Source: Bacteroidota bacterium (GTDB lineage: Bacteria; Bacteroidota; Bacteroidia; Sphingobacteriales; Sphingobacteriaceae). Taken from it: a stretch of 64,000 bases of DNA. The notes under the pieces were generated by a model. That model was not told the DNA's origin, made no database searches, and saw only the letters and a list, made by a program, of their open reading frames with translations. How positions within the stretch are numbered: position 1 is the first letter of the stretch; every line of letters starts with the position of its first letter. The stretch spans positions 60,459 through 124,458 of the forward strand of contig JAMFRP010000058.1 in NCBI GenBank assembly GCA_026224775.1, in the 5' to 3' direction. The position numbers were made by a program, and so were the translations under genes. Shown here piece by piece: positions 33,669 to 42,228 of the stretch.

Positions 33669-34910
33669 TTATTTATCGCCGAATTTTTCAACCGATTGTG
33701 CAAATTGCGGGTAAACTTTTACAGCATCCGCCAACGACATGCCATTTACTGCGCCTTCCCAAACCTGCTGCAAGGCACGTACACCATTTGCCGGCCCACC
33801 GGGATGTGCCATTATACCGCCGCCTGCCATGTAAAGCAAGTTTGTAGTTTGTGTGCGCCTATAAGTTTCAAATACCTGCCCCCCCCATTGGCCCGATGAT
33901 ACTACCGGTAATACTGTATGGCCAAAAAGCGGTTTTAAACAAGCTTCGATAGAACGGACAACCGAGTCGTCCGATTCCCAGAATTTATTTTGGATGCCGT
34001 TTACGTGTATTTGATCAACCCCTGCCAATCGCCATAATTTTTGATATGCCGGAAACTCTATCCCCAGCAACGGATGGCGGTTTAACATACCCCAGCCATT
34101 GCGGTGCCCGTGGATAACCAATTGGCCCTGGTCGCAAACTTTTTTTGTACCAGACAAACCCACACTATTTAGGCTGATCATGGCGCAGGTACCGCCCGCA
34201 TTTACAATATAATCGTACCTCCGCAACATACTGTCTAACTCATCGCTAATATTAAACGCGTACATTACTTTTTTACCAGTTTTATCAGCATGTGCGTTAA
34301 TTACTTTCATTACAGCGTTTACCCTGTCTTCAAAAACGGAGTTAGCGGCAGAGGATATTAATTCATCGTCTTTTATAAAATCAATATCGGCTTCAACAAG
34401 GATTTTTACCAGATCAGCGGTTTGTTCAGGCGTCATACCAACGCTTGGCTTAATAATAGTGCCGATAAGTGGCCTGTTATTAACACCTGTGCTCAACCGT
34501 GAGCCTTCAACTCCAAACCGCGCTCCCTCGAAATGTGCAGCGTAAGATGCCGGTAGTTCTATATCCATTAACTTAAGCCCAGTGAATTGAGTAAGCTCAT
34601 ATAAATTACCCTGCAAAGTTGATATGAGTACCGGCAGGTTATAGCCAAAATTTTCAATAGACCACGATACCTCAATATTGGCCCGGTGATATAAACCTTC
34701 TTTAGCTTTGGCGCCAGGTATTGCCGGTTCATTTACCGATTCAAGCTGGGTTATTTTTTCAACGCGGGCCGCGAAGCGTTTTTTCAACTCTTCCGTTTCG
34801 CCCGGCACAGCAACAAAGGTGCCTGATGATTGCTCACCTGCTAGTACCTGTGCTGCTTTTTCAACAGCAAAGGGGGTTTCTATATAATATTTTGCAAGTA
34901 TCCTTTCCAT
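33669..34910 (-). CDS. RuBisCO-like protein (RLP), OiaX/OiaT-type candidate
   Basis: A 413-aa RuBisCO large-subunit homologue. The active-site elements are kept: Lys154 in 'GTIIKPSVGM', the carbamylated-lysine motif 'IKDDE' (Lys180, Asp182, Glu183), 'VIHGHRNGW', 'DQIHVNGIQ', and the phosphate-site pieces 'VVSSGQWGG' and 'YMAGGGIMAHPGG'. The second lysine of the usual 'KPK' is Ser, and the loop-6 lysine motif is absent, so it is not a carboxylating RuBisCO. RLPs next to DUF1537 kinases act in D-apiose/isoapionate breakdown as 3-oxo-isoapionate-4-phosphate decarboxylase (OiaX) or transcarboxylase/hydrolase (OiaT). It is the first gene of a four-gene operon. Confidence 0.9.
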   Translation of the reverse strand: MERILAKYYIETPFAVEKAAQVLAGEQSSGTFVAVPGETEELKKRFAARVEKITQLESVNEPAIPGAKAKEGLYHRANIEVSWSIENFGYNLPVLISTLQGNLYELTQFTGLKLMDIELPASYAAHFEGARFGVEGSRLSTGVNNRPLIGTIIKPSVGMTPEQTADLVKILVEADIDFIKDDELISSAANSVFEDRVNAVMKVINAHADKTGKKVMYAFNISDELDSMLRRYDYIVNAGGTCAMISLNSVGLSGTKKVCDQGQLVIHGHRNGWGMLNRHPLLGIEFPAYQKLWRLAGVDQIHVNGIQNKFWESDDSVVRSIEACLKPLFGHTVLPVVSSGQWGGQVFETYRRTQTTNLLYMAGGGIMAHPGGPANGVRALQQVWEGAVNGMSLADAVKVYPQFAQSVEKFGDK

Positions 34911-35507
34911 TAGATTACGCTAATTATGTTTTTTGTAACATTTTAACTCCAAATACAATCCCACTAAAAGGGATATTAGGGCTCCTTTAACCTATAAAAA
35001 TGGCTTTTATATTGGTGCTGATACGCCCATTTTAAGCAATTAATTTTTCACGCTTAAACTCAATGCGTGTTTGCTATAAGTTCAGATCATTAAAAAATGT
35101 ATTTTATTTAGATTTATGGATTCAACAAATTTATCCGGATACTACATGCATCTTATGTAGAATTTATGCAATCACTTGTAGGATATTATCACACATGCAG
35201 CTTTAGCTGTATACAAACTATTAGAATATTAAATGAACCTGTGGGTTATAATAATAAAACAGCGTTATACTATCTCTTATTGATATATTTGAATGATGAC
35301 CATTCTCAAACTAATTCCGCCACAATACGTTCTCGTAAAACTTCAAAACAAATAATTGAACAGTTGCCCCACTAAAGGGTGAAGACATCTAAAATAAAAC
35401 ATATGACAGCAATAATGCTAATGGACAGAATGCGCAATCCATTCATTCGCTGAATTAGCGTTTCATTAAAAGTAAATTAACATTGGAATAGTAGTTTCGC
35501 ATATTCA
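34911..35507. other. Divergent intergenic region between the RLP operon and sigma factor B
   Basis: About 600 bp of AT-rich DNA with no supported gene; a 69-codon frame at 35166-35375 has unconvincing composition. It must contain the leftward promoter of the RLP operon and the rightward promoter of the sigma gene at 35508. A TGTATTTG string lies on the minus strand close to the RLP start and differs from TAnnTTTG at one position. I see no strong palindromes. Confidence 0.4.
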
Positions 35508-36101
35508 ATGAAGAATTATACGGATACTGATTTACTCCTGCTTGTAAAAGGCAACGGTCATAGCGCATTTAATGCATTATTTGACCGATATTGGCAAAAG
35601 GCGTATCAAAAGGCATTCGCCAGGTTGAATGATAAAATTGTAGCCCAGGATATTGTCCAGGAAATATTCATTAATTTATGGCAACGCAGGGCTAATCTCG
35701 ATATCCACACTTCTTTTGAAAATTATTTATACAGTGCGGTTCGCCTAAAGGTGATCAGCCATTTCCGTTCGCAAAAAGCTGCAACCTTACAACTTCAGGA
35801 TGCATTTGAGCGTATGACGCTGCTTGAAAGTGCTACCGAATCACTTAGTGATTACATTGAACTGGAGCATGTGCTTGAGGCCGCAATAAGCGTTATGCCC
35901 GAAATGTTGCAACAGGTGTACTTACTCAGGACCGAAAATTATTCAGTAAAAGATATTGCCGGTCAGTTGGGCATTGCCGATCAAACCGTTAAAAACTATA
36001 TGGGCGAAGTTTTACGCAGGCTTCGCGTAGTAATTAAAGAAAAATATCCTGAAAAAAATCTTACCTATCTCGCCTTAATATTGACTATCCTTTACAAATA
36101 G
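35508..36101 (+). CDS. ECF RNA polymerase sigma factor (locus B)
   Basis: A 197-aa SusC-linked ECF sigma factor. Region 2 shows 'FNALFDRYWQKAYQKAF' and 'AQDIVQEIFINLWQRRANLD', and region 4 shows 'MPEMLQQVYLLRTENYS' and 'VKDIAGQLGIADQTVKNYM'. The hydrophobic tail 'LTYLALILTILYK' is present. It is the first gene of sigma-FecR-SusC-SusD-phosphodiesterase-metallophosphoesterase and should activate the SusC promoter when FecR is signalled. The FecR gene follows after 72 bp. Confidence 0.94.
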   Translation: MKNYTDTDLLLLVKGNGHSAFNALFDRYWQKAYQKAFARLNDKIVAQDIVQEIFINLWQRRANLDIHTSFENYLYSAVRLKVISHFRSQKAATLQLQDAFERMTLLESATESLSDYIELEHVLEAAISVMPEMLQQVYLLRTENYSVKDIAGQLGIADQTVKNYMGEVLRRLRVVIKEKYPEKNLTYLALILTILYK

Positions 36102-36173
36102 TTAACATAAACATCATCTTAAATAAAAGTACCTAAAGGGGTTTTCAACGACTTATAGTTGATAACACCCATA

Positions 36174-37109
36174 ATGGAAACTAATAAATTCAAAGAACGC
36201 TTAGAACGTTACCTCAAAGGCCAGTCGTCACAAAAAGACAAGTCGCTGGTCGAAGCATGGTATAAATCATACCAGGATAAAGAAAAACAACTTGACCAAA
36301 GGGAAGCCGATCATATCGGCCGCGAGATGCGCGAAAGAATAAACGCGTCCATTTCGCAAACGCCAGTTTTCCGCCTGCCTATTTTGCGTATTGCCGCCAG
36401 CTTTTTGATTGCCAGCGGTATCGCCCTATTAATTTGGGGAATTACCCGCCACACCAATGTTCAACCAGAACTTCTTACCATTAAAACCGGCACCAATGAA
36501 ATCAAACAGCTTACACTGGCTGATAGCTCCGTGATATGGGTTAACTCTGCAAGTGTTTTGCAGGTACCGGCTTCATTCCAGGGTAAATTGCGCGAAGTAA
36601 AGCTGTTGAAAGGCGAAGCCTTTTTTGATGTTAAGCATGACAGTACCCATCCGTTTATTGTGCGGGTAAAGGGTTTTAATGTGCAGGTAATGGGCACATC
36701 CTTTAACGTAAAAGCTTATAGCGAATTAAAAGCTATTGACATAGCCGTAGCTACCGGAAAAGTTGGTGTAACCCACATCGGTGATAAAACACAATTTCTG
36801 TTACCAGGCAATTTATTAAGTTATAACACCAATAACGGTCGGTTTTCACATACATACATCGATGTTGTCAAGATACAAAGCTGGAAATCAGGCCTTACTT
36901 ATTTAAATCAGGCTGATTTTAACGAAGTGGCTCTTGTGGTCAAAAATATTTTCGGGCTTACGCTCAAAACAGGCAACAGTAAGGTAAATAACTATCGCTT
37001 TACATTAACCATACGGCATAATAGTTCACCGGAGCAAATGCTAAAAGTAATAAGTCAGATACACAACACCCCATTCAGAAAGGAGGGTAACACGGTTATA
37101 TTCTATTAA
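36174..37109 (+). CDS. FecR-family anti-sigma factor (locus B)
   Basis: I choose the ATG at 36174 (311 aa, 'METNKFKERLERYLKGQ') over an in-frame TTG five codons earlier. The cytoplasmic sigma-binding region is followed by a membrane helix near 75-92 ('ILRIAASFLIASGIALLIWG'), the FecR domain ('LADSSVIWVNSASVLQVP', 'LKGEAFFDVKHDSTHPF', 'VMGTSFNVKAYS') and a C-terminal DUF4974-like domain ('ADFNEVALVVKNIFGLTLK'). It couples the STN domain of the next gene to the preceding sigma factor. Confidence 0.94.
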   Translation: METNKFKERLERYLKGQSSQKDKSLVEAWYKSYQDKEKQLDQREADHIGREMRERINASISQTPVFRLPILRIAASFLIASGIALLIWGITRHTNVQPELLTIKTGTNEIKQLTLADSSVIWVNSASVLQVPASFQGKLREVKLLKGEAFFDVKHDSTHPFIVRVKGFNVQVMGTSFNVKAYSELKAIDIAVATGKVGVTHIGDKTQFLLPGNLLSYNTNNGRFSHTYIDVVKIQSWKSGLTYLNQADFNEVALVVKNIFGLTLKTGNSKVNNYRFTLTIRHNSSPEQMLKVISQIHNTPFRKEGNTVIFY

Positions 37110-37117
37110 ACACAAAA

Positions 37118-37143
37118 AACCGGTCCGTCGAACGGAACCGGTT
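37118..37143 (+). terminator. Hairpin in the FecR-SusC gap (locus B)
   Basis: AACCGGTCCG and CGG-A-ACCGGTT form a 10-bp stem with one bulged A and a five-base loop, 8 bp after the FecR stop. It is followed by AAAAATTTT, not a clean U-tract. It may separate expression of the regulators from the high expression of SusC. Confidence 0.5.
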
Positions 37144-37225
37144 AAAAATTTTGCAGGATACGGGACTGCAATCCCCCTCCTGCTTGCTTAGCAATCCATT
37201 TATTCATCACAAAGCAATCAAAAAT

Positions 37226-40200
37226 ATGAATTTCTATACACAGTTATGGAAGCAAATTATGCGGATCACATTTTTACTTATATCTATCCTGTTAACCATC
37301 GGCCTTATTTCAGTAAAGGCAACCGAAGTTAACGGACAGGATTTAAACAAACAGGTTAGTTTTACCGTAGGTCATGAGAACCTTTCGGTAGCAATAAAAA
37401 GGCTGCAGGCCCAAAGCGGCGTAGGTTTTGCCTATGATGAAAATTATCTCGGTTTGGCACATTTATTTACACAACCCAATAGTTTTGTAAACGAAAGCCT
37501 TAGCGCGGTGCTTACTACCCTTTTACAAAATTCAAGGATCAATTTTAAAGAAGAAGCAAATAACATTCTGTTATTTAGAATAGTATATGGCAGGATTACC
37601 GGCAAGGTGGTTGATGAAACCGGGGCACCGCTGCCCGGCGCTTCGGTGGCGTTGGTTGGCAGCAGCTATGGCACGATAACCGATTCACAAGGTAATTTTG
37701 TGCTGTCAGCACCCGAGGGCACTTATACGGTTGCCATATCATTTGTAGGCTTTAAAAAAATGGAGTTCCCGAATACGAGGATCACTTCAAAGCCTACAGT
37801 GCTGAACGTAAATATGGCGGGAGCAGGCCAGCTGAAGGAAGTTACTGTAACTTATGGTAAACAACGCCAGCGCGATATTACCGGTTCACTGGCTGTAGTA
37901 TCAGGCACCGACTTGCTGGATAAACCCGACAACCAATTTGCGCAGGAGCTGCAAGGGAAAGTTGCAGGTGTTCAAGTTACCCAGAACAATGGCGCGCCAG
38001 GCAGGGGTTTCCAGTTTAAAATCCGTGGTGCGACATCATTTTCGTTGAGCAACCAGCCGCTGTTTGTAATTGACGGCTTACCGATAACAGGTGATATCAA
38101 TGATATCAACCCTGATGAGATCGAATCTTTTACGATATTGAAAGATGCCGCCGCAACAGCTTTATATGGTTCACGTGCATCAAACGGTGTGGTGCTGATT
38201 ACTACCAAACATGCTAAACCTGGCGATGCTAAAATTACTTTTGATGCTTATTACGGCGTACAGGGAATACCACAACAGCACCGTTACCAGTTAATGGATG
38301 CACAGCAATGGGCCCAGTTTGAGAACGAGTACTATCAGGATAAGCTCGCCGATGAGCCCGGCACCAACCCAACACTTAATCCTGTTTATGCCAATCCAAG
38401 CCGTTATGGCGTTGGTACCAACTGGTTTGACGTGGTTACCCGACGGGCGCCAACTGAATCATATAACCTTAATGTATCATCAGCTACAGATAATTCTCAG
38501 TCAACAGTTATCGCGGGTTACATGAACCAGCAAGGCGTTATTGTAAATACGGGCGAAGAGCAATTTTCCCTACGCTTAAACAATGATTATTCATTCGATA
38601 ATAAAAAGATCAAGATCGGTTTTAACATAGCTCCAAGTTATCATATCGATCACAATAACCGCATTGCTACTGAAGGTGTAAATGATATCATTGAAAAAGT
38701 ATCAGAAGCAAGTCCGCTGATTTCGCCTTACGCCCCTGGTGGTGGTTATACGTATAGTGCAGCAAGCCCGGGACAGGTAGCTAACATTAACCCGCTGGCA
38801 CAGCTAATGGAAACGATTGATGATTACCATACTACACGTATTTTGGGCAATGGCTATCTGAATTACAACATTTGGGATGGCCTTACCCTGAAACTGAACG
38901 CAGGTGTTGATGTAGAAGACGTAACACACAATAACTTTGTACCTTCAACCATTACCACTAACCTGATAGCTACCGGTACGAGCGCATATAATAACGGTTA
39001 TTCTTATACATCAGAAGCATACCTTGATTACAATAAGACCATTGCGCATGATCACCATATCGATATCGTGGCAGGTTATTCTATACAAAAGTATACAGCG
39101 GAAACAAATAGTATCGCAGCCAATACTTTTGCAAGCGACGCTATACCTTACCTTGACCAGGCATCGGCTGTAACTACAGGCGTAAGCGACGCAACAGGTT
39201 ATACAATGCTATCGACCATCGCCCGAATTGATTATAACTACAAGGAAAAATATATCCTCCAACTATCAGCCCGTGATGACGGGTCATCACGTTTTGGCAC
39301 CGACAACAAATACGGCTTTTTCCCCACTGCATCCGCCGGCTGGGTAGCGAGCGATGAAGACTTCCTGAAAGATGTAAAAGAGATCAACTTTTTAAAAGTA
39401 AGAGGTAGCTTCGGTCTTACAGGTAATAACTTTTTCAGCAGTAATTATCCGTCCATATCACAAATAGGCAGTGGCACTGCTTATAACTATACGTTTAACA
39501 ATGTGTTGCAGCAGGGCGAGATCAATAGTACACTAGGCAATAGCCAATTGCGCTGGGAACGCAATAAACAGCTGGATATTGGCCTTGATATCTCCATCTT
39601 GAATAACAGGATCAACTTTACGTATGATTACTATCGTAAACTCACCGATGGTTTGATACAGGCAATGCCGGTACCTTACAACTCAGGTTTTACATCCATA
39701 GTTTACAATACCGGAGCTATCAAATTCTGGGGCAATGAGTTTACACTAAATACCACCAACCTTACCGGCGCGCTAAAATGGACAAGTAATTTTAACATTT
39801 CATTCAACCGGAACCTGGTTACCAGCCTGGTGTCACCTGGTTATATTGTCCGTAACAATACTATTTCTTCGGACTATGACCGTACTGAAGTAGGCCATCC
39901 ACTAGGTATGTTTTATGGGTTTGTTTTTGAAGGATTGTATAAAGATGCCGCTGATGCCGCCAATTCGCCAAAAGAAACACTGGCAACAGCTGCTCCGGGA
40001 ACCATCAAATTTAAAGATGTTAACGGCGACGGTGTGATAAATAATAACGACCGCACCTTCATCGGTAACCCAAATCCGAAGTTTGAGTACGGTTTTACCA
40101 ACAACTTCACTTATAAACATTTCGATCTGAATATCACCATGTCGGGTACGTATGGTAACCAGATACTGAATGCCGATAAGTGGGCATACCTCACCAATCT

Positions 40201-40585
40201 CGACGGTGCCCGCGGTGGTTTGCTGGCAGCTGTGGCTGATCGCTGGCGTTCAGAGGCTGATCCGGGTGCAGGTATTTATCCGCGTACCGAAACCGGCACA
40301 ACCTCGCTCGGCCGTGATGTGGAATCGCAATGGGTTGAAAACGGCTCCTACCTCGCGGTAAAGAATATCAATTTGGGTTATACCCTGCCGCTTAAAGGCA
40401 ATACAACATTGCGCAATGTGCGTGTTTTTGTATCGATGGATAACATCATTTTCATTACAAAATACTCAGGCCTTAACCCTGAAGTAAGCCTTAACGGGCT
40501 AAACGGTTATGGTGAAGGTATTGATGAAAACTCATACCCGATATACAGAACAGCGTCAGTAGGTGTTTCCGCAAGTTTTAAATAA
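37226..40585 (+). CDS. SusC/RagA TonB-linked outer-membrane protein with STN domain (locus B)
   Basis: I choose the ATG at 37226 ('MNFYTQLWKQIMRITFLLIS', 1119 aa); a TTG at 37151 would add 25 poorly fitting residues. Signal sequence, STN domain (about 48-122, 'LQAQSGVGFAYDENYLGL'), carboxypeptidase-regulatory domain ('GRITGKVVDETGAPLPGASV'), TonB plug ('FKIRGATSFSLSNQPLFVID', 'ILKDAAATALYGSRASNGVV') and SusC barrel follow in order. It imports the ligand bound by the SusD protein encoded 17 bp downstream and signals to FecR. The two downstream phosphohydrolases suggest a phosphate-ester-containing ligand (inference). Confidence 0.96.
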   Translation: MNFYTQLWKQIMRITFLLISILLTIGLISVKATEVNGQDLNKQVSFTVGHENLSVAIKRLQAQSGVGFAYDENYLGLAHLFTQPNSFVNESLSAVLTTLLQNSRINFKEEANNILLFRIVYGRITGKVVDETGAPLPGASVALVGSSYGTITDSQGNFVLSAPEGTYTVAISFVGFKKMEFPNTRITSKPTVLNVNMAGAGQLKEVTVTYGKQRQRDITGSLAVVSGTDLLDKPDNQFAQELQGKVAGVQVTQNNGAPGRGFQFKIRGATSFSLSNQPLFVIDGLPITGDINDINPDEIESFTILKDAAATALYGSRASNGVVLITTKHAKPGDAKITFDAYYGVQGIPQQHRYQLMDAQQWAQFENEYYQDKLADEPGTNPTLNPVYANPSRYGVGTNWFDVVTRRAPTESYNLNVSSATDNSQSTVIAGYMNQQGVIVNTGEEQFSLRLNNDYSFDNKKIKIGFNIAPSYHIDHNNRIATEGVNDIIEKVSEASPLISPYAPGGGYTYSAASPGQVANINPLAQLMETIDDYHTTRILGNGYLNYNIWDGLTLKLNAGVDVEDVTHNNFVPSTITTNLIATGTSAYNNGYSYTSEAYLDYNKTIAHDHHIDIVAGYSIQKYTAETNSIAANTFASDAIPYLDQASAVTTGVSDATGYTMLSTIARIDYNYKEKYILQLSARDDGSSRFGTDNKYGFFPTASAGWVASDEDFLKDVKEINFLKVRGSFGLTGNNFFSSNYPSISQIGSGTAYNYTFNNVLQQGEINSTLGNSQLRWERNKQLDIGLDISILNNRINFTYDYYRKLTDGLIQAMPVPYNSGFTSIVYNTGAIKFWGNEFTLNTTNLTGALKWTSNFNISFNRNLVTSLVSPGYIVRNNTISSDYDRTEVGHPLGMFYGFVFEGLYKDAADAANSPKETLATAAPGTIKFKDVNGDGVINNNDRTFIGNPNPKFEYGFTNNFTYKHFDLNITMSGTYGNQILNADKWAYLTNLDGARGGLLAAVADRWRSEADPGAGIYPRTETGTTSLGRDVESQWVENGSYLAVKNINLGYTLPLKGNTTLRNVRVFVSMDNIIFITKYSGLNPEVSLNGLNGYGEGIDENSYPIYRTASVGVSASFK

Positions 40586-40602
40586 CATAAAATTCAAATC
40601 AG

Positions 40603-42168
40603 ATGAAAAAAATACAATATATAGCTATAGTGTTTGTGCTGATGATCGCTGCATCGTGTAAAAAGACTTTTTTGGATACGGCGCCACCAGATCAGGTATC
40701 CGAGGCCAGCTTTTATCAAACCACTACCCAGTTCAGGCAGGCTTTGGCATCAACATATGTTACGCTCCGCGCTGTTTTTAACGAGGATTTTTACATGACG
40801 GAGATGCGCTCTGACAATACCGATTATGACTATTACCCTGTAAACGTTGGTACCGCATACCTGGCCCGTTATCAACTACACGATTGGAATGATGATGCGA
40901 ATAATTCCTATTTGGATGACGAATACCGGTATTTTTATGTGGGTATAGCAAGGTGTAACACGATACTGGATCACCTGCAGGAGCCAAATCAGGTTGATGC
41001 AACCGATAAAAGTGAGATACAGGGTGAAGCCGAATTTTTACGTGCGCTTTATTACTTTCGCGCAGTGAGGTATTTTGGCGGCGTCCCGCTTTCACTTCAT
41101 GAGGTAACCACTTCCGCTGAAGCCTATATCCCACGTGCTTCTGCTGATGATGTGTATAAGCAGATCATTGCTGATGCTACCGATGCCATAGCCAAACTGC
41201 CCGTGGTAACTTTTACCAAAGGCGCGCAAACCGGTGCGGCAACTAAAGGTGCGGCAATTATGCTGCTGGCCGACGTATACATGACGCAGAAAAACTATGC
41301 CGCAGCCGAAACCTTACTGAAAACACTTTCAGGCATGGGCTATTCGCTGCTGCCAACTTATGCTTCGGTATTTTCAACCGCCAATAAAAACAGTGTCGAA
41401 TCAATATTTGAAGTGCAGTACACCGCTGGTGCTGCTGGCGGGCAGCAAAGTAACTTCATATACCTGTTTTTGCCACGAACTACCAGCACCGCGCTTATTA
41501 CCAGCAACGTGGTAACCAACAATACCAGCACTGGTGGCTGGAACGTGCCTACACAAGACCTGATCAATGCTTACGAGCCGGGCGATACACGTTTGGATGC
41601 CTCTATAGGCGTAGCCGAGGGTACTTATGATGCCAGCGATAACATGACCATATCTGCCTACAAAAGCATTGTTAATTACACACCGGCAGCAGGCAAGGTA
41701 GGCCGTCCTTTTGATAAAAAAGTACTCAACCCGGCAACCATAGCCAACAACACCGATGACGATTGGCCAATTTATCGCTATGCTGATGCCTTGCTGCTGT
41801 TAGCCGAAGCACAGAATGAACAAGGCGAAACAGGAAGTGCATTAACTAATCTTAATACCGTGCGCCAGCGTGCTTTTGGTAATGCCTCGCACAACATTAC
41901 CGCAACAGACCAGGTTACATTACGTACCGATATTGCGCATGAGAGGCGCGTTGAGCTAGCATTTGAAAACCACCGTTGGTTTGACCTTGTACGTACAGGC
42001 ACTGCCATACCGGTGATGACCGCCTTTGCAACGCAGATTAAGCTTATTCATACTTACCTGACAGCAAGCAGTTATGATGTGGAACCATATAGGTTAATTT
42101 ATCCTATCCCGTTCTCTCAAACGAGCCTGAACCCGCAGATAAAAGAAAACCCTGGTTATTCATTCTAA
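40603..42168 (+). CDS. RagB/SusD family nutrient-binding lipoprotein (locus B)
   Basis: A 521-aa lipoprotein with lipobox 'LMIAASC' (Cys19). SusD features are 'EAEFLRALYYFRAVRYFGG', the TPR-like 'DVYMTQKNYAAAETLLKTLS', 'ADALLLLAEAQNEQGETG', 'ERRVELAFENHRWFDLVRTG' and the closing 'YPIPFSQTSLNPQIKENPGY'. It is the surface lid of the SusC transporter. A strong hairpin follows 18 bp after its stop and separates it from the phosphodiesterase gene. Confidence 0.95.
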   Translation: MKKIQYIAIVFVLMIAASCKKTFLDTAPPDQVSEASFYQTTTQFRQALASTYVTLRAVFNEDFYMTEMRSDNTDYDYYPVNVGTAYLARYQLHDWNDDANNSYLDDEYRYFYVGIARCNTILDHLQEPNQVDATDKSEIQGEAEFLRALYYFRAVRYFGGVPLSLHEVTTSAEAYIPRASADDVYKQIIADATDAIAKLPVVTFTKGAQTGAATKGAAIMLLADVYMTQKNYAAAETLLKTLSGMGYSLLPTYASVFSTANKNSVESIFEVQYTAGAAGGQQSNFIYLFLPRTTSTALITSNVVTNNTSTGGWNVPTQDLINAYEPGDTRLDASIGVAEGTYDASDNMTISAYKSIVNYTPAAGKVGRPFDKKVLNPATIANNTDDDWPIYRYADALLLLAEAQNEQGETGSALTNLNTVRQRAFGNASHNITATDQVTLRTDIAHERRVELAFENHRWFDLVRTGTAIPVMTAFATQIKLIHTYLTASSYDVEPYRLIYPIPFSQTSLNPQIKENPGYSF

Positions 42169-42186
42169 TCAACTTGATTTATTCAC

Positions 42187-42215
42187 AGCGGTGCGTGCAA
42201 AAAGCATGCACCGCT
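42187..42215 (+). terminator. Strong hairpin after SusD (locus B)
   Basis: AGCGGTGCGTGC (42187-42198) and GCATGCACCGCT (42204-42215) pair over 12 bp with one G-U around an AAAAA loop. There is little U-tract (TTAATTCTT). It lies 14 bp before the phosphodiesterase ATG and may trim or stabilise the SusCD part of the transcript. Confidence 0.55.
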
Positions 42216-42228
42216 TAATTCTTGCATT

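Noticed and set aside
33669..34910. True carbon-fixing RuBisCO
   Set aside because: The loop-6 lysine motif is missing and the second lysine of 'KPK' is Ser; no phosphoribulokinase is nearby.
35166..35375. 69-codon plus-strand frame in the RLP/sigma gap
   Set aside because: AT-rich region, odd composition with scattered Cys and Tyr, no family resemblance, and no operon context.
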